Of a DNA stretch of 64,000 bases, positions 50,185-58,229 are shown piece after piece. Made by a program: the position numbers and the translations under genes. The notes beneath the pieces are model-generated. The model did no database searches. It was given only the letters and a program-made list of their open reading frames with translations, and was not told the origin of the DNA. Source of the stretch: Sphingomonas sp. (GTDB lineage: Bacteria > Pseudomonadota > Alphaproteobacteria > Sphingomonadales > Sphingomonadaceae); NCBI RefSeq assembly GCF_024508665.1, contig NZ_JANINP010000007.1, positions 248,001-312,000 on the forward strand, in the 5' to 3' direction. The stretch's first letter is position 1. Every line of letters begins with the position of its first letter.

Positions 50185-50964
50185 TCAGTTCCCGTTATTT
50201 GCGACCAAATCCACTTCGGTCCGCCCGTCACCGCGTTTTTCCACGTAGATGACATAGGCGCCGCCGTCCTTGCCCCGGGTGCCGCCCAGCACATGCTGCC
50301 CGCCATCCGCCTGATGTTCGGCCGAATAGCCGGCGGCGGTGACGCGGCCATAATAATAATCGAGCACCGTCTGGACCGAGGCCCCGGTCGAGAAACTGAC
50401 GACGCGGAGCGCGCAGCCATTGCCGGCGACGCCGGCCGCCTCGTCGACGCGGGCGTCGGGATAGAGCGGAATGTCGGCGGGCAGGCGCTGTACCCAGGCG
50501 GTCGAATATTGAAGGCTGCGCGCGCAGCCCGATGTGCGCTTGTCGGCCTGGCGCTGCGCCAGTGCGCCGAGCGTAACGGAATCGCGCTTCACCTTGCATT
50601 GCAGACAATCGCCGGCCGGGGCGGGTGCCGGCTTGCTGCCGCCGCTCGAAGATCCGGTGCCGTCGGCGATGTTGGTGCCGTCGGTCTTGGACGGCGCCAC
50701 CGAATCGGGCGGCGTCGCGCCCGAATAAGGCTGTTGCGGCGGACGGACGGCGTCGTTGTTGGCCTGACCGGTCAGCGCGGGGTCGACCATGATCTGGTCC
50801 TGGAGCGCGCTCATCATCGCCGGGTCGCGGCTGTTGCCCGTCGTGTTGCCGGCCAGTTCCGCATCGAGCGAATCGATATTGCTGTCGGCCGGCGGCTTCG
50901 ATCCGCACGCCGCGAGGGCGAGCGGGGCGAGCGCCCAGGCCAGATTGCGAAAGGTGATAGCCAC
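50185..50964 (-). CDS. Hypothetical lipoprotein
   Basis: VAITFRNLAWALAPLALAACGSKPPADS lipobox; 259 aa with GTG start. Confidence 0.75.
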   Translation of the reverse strand: MAITFRNLAWALAPLALAACGSKPPADSNIDSLDAELAGNTTGNSRDPAMMSALQDQIMVDPALTGQANNDAVRPPQQPYSGATPPDSVAPSKTDGTNIADGTGSSSGGSKPAPAPAGDCLQCKVKRDSVTLGALAQRQADKRTSGCARSLQYSTAWVQRLPADIPLYPDARVDEAAGVAGNGCALRVVSFSTGASVQTVLDYYYGRVTAAGYSAEHQADGGQHVLGGTRGKDGGAYVIYVEKRGDGRTEVDLVANNGN

Positions 50965-51075
50965 CCAAAACTCCGATCGGTTCGGCGCCCGCCATGCCCG
51001 TGAAGTGGTTAATAAACCGCCTATCATGATGACAACGGACTTGCACCCGAGGTGTATTGCCCACATATGACGCAG

Positions 51076-51569
51076 CATGTTCAACGTGCTCTCGATCGTC
51101 ATCGGCGTGATCCTGCTGGTCGTCACGCTCGTCGCTCCAGGGTCTGTACTCAATTAGCACGAGGTCGTGACGGAGCCGATTTTGGTGTCCGGCGAGGAGC
51201 AAGGAGGGAGCGATGCTGTAGGCATCGTGACCGACGCGCGACGACGTCCGGGCGCCAAAATCGGCCCGCCGCTTCGCGGTTGCCCGCAGGAGCCCGCCGA
51301 GCGTCGTCGCTTGCTTGCGCGTAGCTTCAGCTACGCGTCTGCGCTGCGCTCCTCGTCGGAGGGCTCCTGCGGGCAATCACGATCCTCGCGCTAATTGAGT
51401 ACAGACCCTCATCCCGTTCCTGGGCTGGCTGAACTGGCTCGGACTGATGATCGGCGCGTTCGGGGTGTTGTTCGGCGCGCTGTCGAAGAACAAGGCCGGA
51501 CTGACCATCAACCTCGTGCTGATGGCGATTGCCGCGTTCCGCCTGTTCCTGGGCGGCGGCATCCTGTAA
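51076..51569 (+). pseudogene. Small membrane protein gene interrupted by the 51140-51408 element
   Basis: Removing the 269-bp element plus 3 bp gives a continuous 73-aa ORF MFNVLSIVIGVILLVVTLVALIPFLGWLNWLGLMIGAFGVLFGALSKNKAGLTINLVLMAIAAFRLFLGGGIL. Confidence 0.85.
51140..51408. mobile_element. MITE-like non-autonomous element, 269 bp
   Basis: Perfect 19-bp terminal inverted repeats GGGTCTGTACTCAATTAGC/GCTAATTGAGTACAGACCC; internal hairpins; no transposase-sized ORF. Confidence 0.88.
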
Positions 51570-51624
51570 GAGAGTCCCTGCGCGCCCGTCCGCTAAGAGG
51601 CGGGAAGCAATAGGGGACGTCTCA

Positions 51625-51987
51625 ATGCGCTACCAATATGGGGTGGCCATCGCGCTGCTGGGGCTCGCTGCCCCGGCCTATGCCGATGCCCTGGATTTCA
51701 TCCTGACCAACAATACCGGCAAGGAAATCACGCTGGTCGAGCTGTCGCCGCTGGGGGCCAACCAATGGCAGCCCAACAAGGTCGACGAGGGTGAGAAGCC
51801 CAAGAACATCAAGATCGGCGGCCGTGCCACGATCCATTTCGACAAGACCGGTACCCAGTGCAAATGGGAGATCAAGGTCACGTTCGTCGACAAGAGCGTG
51901 ACGACATTCCCGGCAGTCAACGTCTGCGACGATTCGTTCGTGACGTTGAGCTTCAAGGGTACGACGCCGGCGTCGAGCGGAAGCTGA
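51625..51987 (+). CDS. Hypothetical secreted protein
   Basis: Signal peptide MRYQYGVAIALLGLAAPAYA, then DALDFILTNNTGKEITLVELSPLGANQW. Confidence 0.75.
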   Translation: MRYQYGVAIALLGLAAPAYADALDFILTNNTGKEITLVELSPLGANQWQPNKVDEGEKPKNIKIGGRATIHFDKTGTQCKWEIKVTFVDKSVTTFPAVNVCDDSFVTLSFKGTTPASSGS

Positions 51988-52051
51988 TGCGAAAACGAGG
52001 GCCCGGCTTGCCGCCGGACCCTCGCCCGCCTATCCTGAACGTTCGGCTTTT

Positions 52052-52621
52052 TTAACGGCAGACCACGCGACCACGGTCGATCGATGAGCCGAGCGCCGCA
52101 CCACCCGCGACGCCTAGCAGGGTGCCGAAGGTCGCCGATCGCCCGCTGGACAAGGCATTGCCGAGCAGGCCACCCAGCGCTGCGCCAGCGATCAGCCCGG
52201 TCGTGCCGTCCGACCGGCGGCAATAATAGCGACCGTCATTGCCGCGATAGACGCGGTCGTTGCGGCTCAGGCGATAGGGGCGATAATAGCGACCGTCGCG
52301 ATAATAGCGGTCGGCATAATAATAACGCTGGCCCGGCTCGGTGCGGTTCCAGTCATACGACCGATAGCGGCGCCAGTCGCGCGTGTCCTTGCGATAGTCC
52401 TTGCGCGCGTCCCGGATCTCGCGATTGCGTTCCCGATTGGCGCGCTGAACGTCGCGCCAGTTATCGGCGTGGCGCAGGTCCTTGCGGTAATCCTTGTTGG
52501 CATCGCGAACCTCGTCGCGATACTCCTTACGCGCGTGATAGGGATTGTCCTGAGCCATCGCCGCTATCGGGGCGATCGTCACACTACCGGCCAAGGCGGC
52601 CATGATCAGCCGTCGCATCAT
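52052..52621 (-). CDS. Glycine-zipper (17 kDa antigen-like) exported protein
   Basis: Signal peptide; charged RDxRKDYRKD region; GTTGLIAGAALGGLLGNALSSGRSATFGTLLGVAGGAALG. Confidence 0.82.
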   Translation of the reverse strand: MMRRLIMAALAGSVTIAPIAAMAQDNPYHARKEYRDEVRDANKDYRKDLRHADNWRDVQRANRERNREIRDARKDYRKDTRDWRRYRSYDWNRTEPGQRYYYADRYYRDGRYYRPYRLSRNDRVYRGNDGRYYCRRSDGTTGLIAGAALGGLLGNALSSGRSATFGTLLGVAGGAALGSSIDRGRVVCR

Positions 52622-52722
52622 TCATTCTCCCGTTGTTTGGGTGCAGTAAGAACAAACCGCATCGCGGGGAGGTTGCGTGAACGTGAAACTACCTCACGTT
52701 CATCGCAGCGACAGTCGGGCGC

Positions 52723-53151
52723 TCAGCCGTTGAGCGTGTGTGTCAGCGTGATCTCGGCGTTGAGCACCTTGGACACCGGACAATTGGCCTTGGCGTCCGC
52801 GGCGATGCGCTCGAACTGCGCGCTGTCGATACCCTCGATATGCGCGGCGAGCGTCAGGTCGGAGCGCGTGATCGCGAAACCTTCGCCCTGTTTGTCGAGC
52901 GTCACTTTCGCGCTGGTCTCGAGCGTGCCGTCGGTAAAGCCCTCACGAGCGAGCGCGAAGCTGAGCGCCATGGTGAAGCAGCTGGCATGCGCCGCCGCTA
53001 TTAATTCCTCCGGATTGGTACCGGGTTCGTCGCCGAAGCGGGTGTTGAAACCGTATTTCTGGTCGCTGAGGACGCCCGATTGGGTCGAGACATGACCGAC
53101 GCCGTCCTTGCCAAACCCTTCATATTTTGCCGATCCGCTGCGTGTAGGCAT
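52723..53151 (-). CDS. OsmC family peroxiredoxin
   Basis: GTNPEELIAAAHASCFTMALSFALAREG and ADAKANCPVSKVLNAEITLTHTL. Confidence 0.94.
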   Translation of the reverse strand: MPTRSGSAKYEGFGKDGVGHVSTQSGVLSDQKYGFNTRFGDEPGTNPEELIAAAHASCFTMALSFALAREGFTDGTLETSAKVTLDKQGEGFAITRSDLTLAAHIEGIDSAQFERIAADAKANCPVSKVLNAEITLTHTLNG

Positions 53152-53172
53152 CGTGCGTTCCTCATGAAAGAA

Positions 53173-53198
53173 GGGCGCGGTTCTTGCGAACCGCGCCC
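53173..53198 (-). terminator. Intrinsic terminator of the 53216 gene
   Basis: Minus strand GGGCGCGGTTC-GCAA-GAACCGCGCCC followed by TTCTTT. Confidence 0.85.
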
Positions 53199-53215
53199 CG
53201 TTTAGCCGTATCGCC

Positions 53216-53521
53216 TTAGCGGCAACGACGCTTCTTGGTGATCGTCTTGTCGATCGCCTGGCCGCCGAACGCGCCGGCGACACCGCCGACGATCGTGCCG
53301 AGGGTCTTGTCGCCACGGCCGGCGACGCCATGGCCGATCAGCGCGCCGGTCACGCCACCGACGACCAGGCCCGTGGTGCCGTTGGACCGGGTGCAATAGG
53401 TACGGCCATCACGACCGCGCCATTCGCGATACTGATGCCGACGCGCGTCGGCCTGGGTGAGCGGCACGACCATCGAAGTAACCATCGATGCCGCGCTGAG
53501 CGCGAGCAGAACTTTACGCAT
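53216..53521 (-). CDS. Glycine-zipper 2TM (17 kDa antigen-like) protein
   Basis: RTYCTRSNGTTGLVVGGVTGALIGHGVAGRGDKTLGTIVGGVAGAFGGQAID; resembles the 52052 gene. Confidence 0.85.
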   Translation of the reverse strand: MRKVLLALSAASMVTSMVVPLTQADARRHQYREWRGRDGRTYCTRSNGTTGLVVGGVTGALIGHGVAGRGDKTLGTIVGGVAGAFGGQAIDKTITKKRRCR

Positions 53522-53663
53522 AGTGTTTCCCTTGCTTCCTTGTGGATGTGATTCAATGCCGGGTGCGTAACGTTCCCGCGACGATTGGGTTGCATGGCGT
53601 GCCGAATCCGGGACGAAATGATGCTGCGAAACTTTGTTTCAACGCTGCTCCGATCTGTGCACG

Positions 53664-53681
53664 TTATCCACGTTATCCACA
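53664..53681 (+). promoter_or_regulatory. Two abutting DnaA-box-like 9-mers
   Basis: TTATCCACG then TTATCCACA (second matches TTATNCACA). Confidence 0.5.
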
Positions 53682-53699
53682 GCCTCGCGTAGGTGTTTC

Positions 53700-54560
53700 C
53701 TGCTTGGTGCGACTCGGCTTTGGTGACAGCATGATGACATCAGGAACGAGAGCGGTTCACCGAGAAATCGGAAGAAAGTTCAAGAACTTGATCTTCGAAA
53801 TTTGCGTCCGACCCGCAAGGGAAGGAAGGCGGTTTCGAGGTAGGGACGGCAGCGCTGCTGCGTCCGAATGGAGCGTGCAAGCGCGACGGCCGGACTATGC
53901 ATCTGACGGACCGAACGCGACCGGAAAGCTTTCGAGCGAACGGGCGCGGCTCGCGACGGAACGCTGTTCATCGAGCCGGGCAACCGGGGAAATGAAAGGG
54001 GCACTGCAGCGACGCAGCGAAGATAGCATGCTTCGGCAGAGGATCTTCGTAAGGCCGCTGGTGGCCGGGATCGCTGAGACTCTTCGGATGATCGCGCCCG
54101 GCCCCGACGACCGAGCCGGGAAGCTCTGGTGGGTCTTCGGACTAAACCGAGTGGAACGGAGCGATGCCAGGGCAGCTTTCGGGCCGGCCGGGCAAAGCAA
54201 ATCGCGATGGACGAAATGCCTTCGGGTGGTTCGGCCGGAGCGGCGCCTAGCGAGGAACGTCGCAAGACGATCCGAACGAAGCGAAACGCGAGATTCCAGG
54301 GACTTTCGGGTCCGAGGGGTGGAGCGATCCGGGAAGGACGAAGTGTCTTCGGACAGTTCGACCGGAACGGTGCGAAGGGAGGAACGTCGCAAGACGATCC
54401 GAACGGAGCAAAGCGCGAAACCTGGCGCCGTCTTCGGACAGCACGGGCGTAGCGAGCCGCCGAAACCAGAAAGCGCGGTCAGGTCGCAAGACGTGGCGAG
54501 CGGATCGAAGTCCGGCGACAGGGGAGTCGGTGGCAACACCGGCTCCCCAATTGCGTTTTG
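53700..54560 (+). ncRNA. Candidate large structured non-coding RNA
   Basis: No credible protein; repeated TTCG- and GCAA-capped hairpins on the + strand; 27-nt direct repeats at 54252-54278 and 54379-54405; terminal hairpin 54521-54548. Boundaries approximate. Confidence 0.55.
54521..54560 (+). terminator. Terminator-like hairpin ending the candidate ncRNA
   Basis: GGGGAGTCGGTG-GCAA-CACCGGCTCCCC (12 bp, one G-U) then AATTGCGTTTT. Confidence 0.65.
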
Positions 54561-54596
54561 GGGGCGGCGCGATCGCGTTGGCGAGGCATATTTCTC

Positions 54597-54704
54597 GTCA
54601 TCCCCGCGAAAGCGGGGACCCATCTCCCGATCGATCAGCTTGCCAAACAGTCGTGGCGCTTGTGGCGCCTCTCCGAGCTGGGTCCCCGCTTTCGCGGGGA
54701 TGAC
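54597..54704. repeat. REP-like palindromic pair
   Basis: GTCATCCCCGCGAAAGCGGGGACCC ... GGGTCCCCGCTTTCGCGGGGATGAC. Confidence 0.85.
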
Positions 54705-54779
54705 GAGCTTGGAAATGGATCGCTTCGACAAGCCCAAAGCCGGTGGCGAAGCTTGGTGGGGCGCGCTACCCATGATGCA

Positions 54780-55406
54780 ATGCTTCCCCACACTCCCGAA
54801 TGGCTCCCCGCGATCGCGCCCTGGCTCGATCTTGCCGGCCTCGTCGTGTTCGCGGCATCGGGCGCGCTCGCGGCCGCGCGGCGGGGACAGACGATGGTCA
54901 CGCTCTGCTTTTTCGCGTTGGTGACCGGCGTCGGCGGCGGGACGGTGCGCGATCTGTTGATCGGGGCGCCGGTCTTCTGGATCCATGACAGCCGCGCGGC
55001 GGCCGCTTGCCTGGTGGTGGCGTTCGCGGTGTGGTTGACGCCCGTCGCGTGGTGGCGTGGCCAGGCGCTCGATTGGTTCGACGCGATCGGGCTCGCCGCT
55101 TATGCCGTGTTCGGGGCAGCCAAGGCGATCGGGTTCGGCGTACCCCCCGTGCCGGCGGCGTTGATGGGCGTCGTCACGGCGTGCGTCGGCGGCATCATCC
55201 GCGACGTGCTGGCGGGCGAGCCATCGATCATCATGCGCCCCGAAATTTACGTCACCGCGGCTGCGCTGGCGTCGGGGTCTTATGTCGCCTTGGGGCTGCT
55301 CGGCGTGCCGCTGCCGATCGCCGCCGGGATTGCGGCCGTTGCCGGGTTCAGCCTGCGCGCGGCGGCTCTGCGCTGGAAGCTCGCGCTGCCGGCGTATCGC
55401 AAGTGA
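54780..55406 (+). CDS. Trimeric intracellular cation (TRIC/YadS-like) channel protein
   Basis: FAASGALAAARRGQTMVTLCFFALVTGVGGGTVRDLLIG and ACVGGIIRDVLAGEPSIIMRPEIYVTAA. Confidence 0.94.
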   Translation: MLPHTPEWLPAIAPWLDLAGLVVFAASGALAAARRGQTMVTLCFFALVTGVGGGTVRDLLIGAPVFWIHDSRAAAACLVVAFAVWLTPVAWWRGQALDWFDAIGLAAYAVFGAAKAIGFGVPPVPAALMGVVTACVGGIIRDVLAGEPSIIMRPEIYVTAAALASGSYVALGLLGVPLPIAAGIAAVAGFSLRAAALRWKLALPAYRK

Positions 55407-55413
55407 TCCTGAC

Positions 55414-55977
55414 CTAACCCCGAACCAGGCCGACCTCGCTAAATGGCTTGGGTTCGACCGGCGGGATGGCGGCGTCGTTGAGCTCGCGCTGCCAGAAACC
55501 GATGTCGATCCACCGGCCGTGCTTGAACCCCAGTTCACGCAAGACGCCCTGGCGACGGAAGCCCGCGGCCTCATGCAGGCCGATCGAATAATCGTTGGGC
55601 AACGAGATCACGCTGACCGCCTGGACGAATCCCTGGGCACGCAGCGTATTGATCAGCGCCGGGTAGAGCAGCCGCCCCACGCCCTGGCCCTGCACCGGCC
55701 CGGAGACATAGATCGAGGTTTCGACGACATAGCGATAGGCCGGCCGCTCACGAAACCTGGTGGCATAGGCATAAGCCAGCACCGCATCGCCATCGGCCTC
55801 GCCGTTGGTCGCGACGATCCAGGGATAGAGGCCGTCGCTCGCCGTCATGCGGTTGCGCATCGCGCGGGCATCCGGCGCCTCTGTTTCGAACGATACCGTG
55901 CCGGTCAGGACATAAGGCGCGTAGATCGCGGCGATCGACGCGGCATCGTCCGGCCGCGCCGGGCGTAGCGCGATCAC
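55414..55977 (-). CDS. GNAT N-acetyltransferase (phosphinothricin acetyltransferase-like)
   Basis: IALRPARPDDAASIAAIYAPYVLTGTVSFE; IYVSGPVQGQGVGRLLYPALI; GTG start overlaps sppA end. Confidence 0.92.
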   Translation of the reverse strand: MIALRPARPDDAASIAAIYAPYVLTGTVSFETEAPDARAMRNRMTASDGLYPWIVATNGEADGDAVLAYAYATRFRERPAYRYVVETSIYVSGPVQGQGVGRLLYPALINTLRAQGFVQAVSVISLPNDYSIGLHEAAGFRRQGVLRELGFKHGRWIDIGFWQRELNDAAIPPVEPKPFSEVGLVRG

Positions 55978-57872
55978 TGCCAGATCGCCTTGATCAGCAT
56001 CTGCGCGAGCGTGCGGTCGTCGGCATCGGCACGCGCGTCGGAGAAACCGCCGCATTCGAGGCAGCGCGCCTGCACCGAACTCGCCGTCGCCAGTCGCTTG
56101 GCATCGCCCAACGCGCGCGCGAATACGTCCTGGCGCTGTGCCGCGAGCATCGCGAACACGTCGCCCGCCTTGGCGTCGTCGGTCGCGCTCGAATCGTCAT
56201 CGTCCTTGTCGGCCAGACCCTGGACCAGCTTGGCGAACCAGCCGGGCTGTTTCTCCAGATAGACGCGGCGGACGTTCTTCGGATCGATTCCGGCGCGCTT
56301 GGCGGCTTCGGCAACGGCGTCGTCGAGCGAGCCGAAGCGATCGACCAGCCCGAGCTGATGCGCGGTGCCGCCGTCCCAGACGCGGCCCTGGCCGATCTCG
56401 TCCACCCGCTGCGGTGTCATCTTGCGCGCGGCGGCGACGCGGCCGATGAATTCGGCATAGCCATGTTCGATCGACGCCTGCAGGATCGAATCGACTTGCG
56501 GATTGGTGCCGCCATAGACGTCGGGCTGGCCCGACAGGGGCGTGGTCTTCACCCCGTCGGTGGTGATGCCGAGCTTCTTCAGCGAATTCTCGAAGGTCGG
56601 GATGATGCCGAAGATGCCGATCGATCCGGTGATCGTGTTGGGCTCTGCGAACACGACGTCGCCGGCGGTCGACACCCAATAGCCGCCCGACGCGGCGAGC
56701 CCGCCCATCGAGACGACGATCGGCAGCTTCTGTGCCTTGGCCTCGAGCACCGCCTTGCGGATCGTCTCCGACGCCAGCGCCGAGCCGCCAGGCGAGTCGA
56801 TGCGGACGACGAGCGCCTTGAGATCCTTCTTGGCGAGGCCGTCGAGCACCGCCTTGGCGATCGTGTCGCCGCCTGCGGTGCCGGGCCCGGCCTTGCCGTC
56901 GACGATGTCGCCGGCGACCGTCACGATGCCGATCTTGTCGCCCGATGTGGCCATCGGGTGCGCGGCGGCGAAATCGTCATATTTGATCGCGGCGAAGGTG
57001 CCGGCGATCTTCTTCGGGCCATCGCCCGCCAATTGGGCAACGCGCTTGCCGAAGGCGAGCCGGTCGCCGAGCTTGTCGACCAGCCCCGATGCGAGGTTGG
57101 CGTGGGCGATATCGCCCTTGGTCGCGGCGATCGCCTGATCGGGCGCGGTCAGGAAGGCGTCGATCTGCGCCTTGGGCCGCGCCTTATGGACCAAATCCTT
57201 CCACTGGCTGAAGATCGACGCATAGAGCGCGGTCAGCGCCTCTTTCGCTTCGGGCGACTGGGCGTCGCGTTCATAGGGTTCGACGAACGACTTGAACTTG
57301 CCGACGCGATAGACGTGGACGTTGACGCCGAGCTTGTCGATCAGGCCCTTGTAATAGAGCTGGTTGCCGCCCGGGCCCATGAACAAAGTTCCGCCCATCG
57401 GGTTGAGCCAGACCTCGCTGGCATTCGCGGCGAGCAGATAGCTGCCGTCGGTATAAGCGGTGGCATAAGCCAGCACCGGCTTGCCCGATGCCTTGACCCG
57501 GCCGAGCGCGTTGGCGACCTCAGTCACCGCGGCAGGATAGCCGCCGCCATAACCGTCCAGATCGAGAACGACGACCTTGACCCGCGTATCATCCTTGGCC
57601 GCGTCGATCGCGCGGACCAGGTCGCGCAGGCGGAATTGATGTTGCGCGCGGCTGCCCTGCATTGCGGCGAACGGGCTGACATTCTCCGGCTGTTCGACGA
57701 TCGGTCCGTCGAGCTTGAGCAACAACGCACCGTCGCGGACCGAGCTGTTGGGCTTGGCCGACAGAGCGGCGAACAGCATGCCGAAAAACAGCAGCATGAA
57801 GATCAGGACCAGGCCGTCCTTGATCCCGACCAATATCTTCCAGGCGCCGCGTACCAGTTTCACGTCGATCAT
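55974..57872 (-). CDS. sppA: Signal peptide peptidase SppA, 67K type
   Basis: LVVRIDSPGGSALASETIRKAVLEAKAQKLPIVVSMGGLAASGGYWVSTAGDVVFAEPNTITGSIGIFG. Confidence 0.96.
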   Translation of the reverse strand: MIDVKLVRGAWKILVGIKDGLVLIFMLLFFGMLFAALSAKPNSSVRDGALLLKLDGPIVEQPENVSPFAAMQGSRAQHQFRLRDLVRAIDAAKDDTRVKVVVLDLDGYGGGYPAAVTEVANALGRVKASGKPVLAYATAYTDGSYLLAANASEVWLNPMGGTLFMGPGGNQLYYKGLIDKLGVNVHVYRVGKFKSFVEPYERDAQSPEAKEALTALYASIFSQWKDLVHKARPKAQIDAFLTAPDQAIAATKGDIAHANLASGLVDKLGDRLAFGKRVAQLAGDGPKKIAGTFAAIKYDDFAAAHPMATSGDKIGIVTVAGDIVDGKAGPGTAGGDTIAKAVLDGLAKKDLKALVVRIDSPGGSALASETIRKAVLEAKAQKLPIVVSMGGLAASGGYWVSTAGDVVFAEPNTITGSIGIFGIIPTFENSLKKLGITTDGVKTTPLSGQPDVYGGTNPQVDSILQASIEHGYAEFIGRVAAARKMTPQRVDEIGQGRVWDGGTAHQLGLVDRFGSLDDAVAEAAKRAGIDPKNVRRVYLEKQPGWFAKLVQGLADKDDDDSSATDDAKAGDVFAMLAAQRQDVFARALGDAKRLATASSVQARCLECGGFSDARADADDRTLAQMLIKAIWQ

Positions 57873-57996
57873 CTCCCCGCTGCGTCATGCAGCGTGTCGT
57901 AAAGCCGCCCTAGCCGCAAGTGTGATGGTTGAGCAATACGCGTTTGGAAGGGCGCGCTCACGGCATGTCCCGCTTTCGCTCGCCTTCATCCCGATC

Positions 57997-58085
57997 GTCA
58001 CCACAGACTTGTTCCTGGGCCGAACGCTCCACAATGGAGTGCAGCCATTGTTGTACCTTGGATGCCGGAACAAGTCCGGCATGAC
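57997..58085. repeat. Dispersed ~90-bp palindromic repeat, copy 5
   Basis: GTCACCACAGACTTGTTCCTGGG ... GGATGCCGGAACAAGTCCGGCATGAC. Confidence 0.75.
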
Positions 58086-58229
58086 GGCGTGGGGGCGGGA
58101 ATGGGGGGTGCCTGGGCAGGTCGCCTGCGGATAGGCCCCACCCAAACGCATTCAGTGAGGGGAGAGGCCTCTGCCTCGCGCCCCGAGGTGTTGCCGCCCG
58201 CCAATACACGCCCTAGAGCCACCGTCCCC

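Noticed and set aside
53640-53700. Replication origin
   Set aside because: Only two DnaA-box-like sites and no clear AT-rich unwinding region or dnaA/hemE neighbour
54252-54405. CRISPR-like direct repeats
   Set aside because: Only two exact copies 127 nt apart within a larger homologous module; no regular spacers or cas genes
53700-54560. CsrB/RsmZ-like CsrA sponge RNA
   Set aside because: Many GGA triplets are present, but the visible hairpin loops are TTCG and GCAA, not GGA, so the CsrA-binding pattern is not met
53700-54560. RNase P RNA, tmRNA or other housekeeping RNA
   Set aside because: No GAGGAAAGTCCGGGC-type rnpB core and no tmRNA tRNA-like ends could be found by eye
53542-55574. 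Long overlapping ORFs 53542-54924 (+) and 53895-55574 (-) as proteins
   Set aside because: R/S/G/P-rich translations with no domain, both strands open at once, overlap with the TRIC and GNAT genes and with REP repeats; better explained by a structured non-coding region
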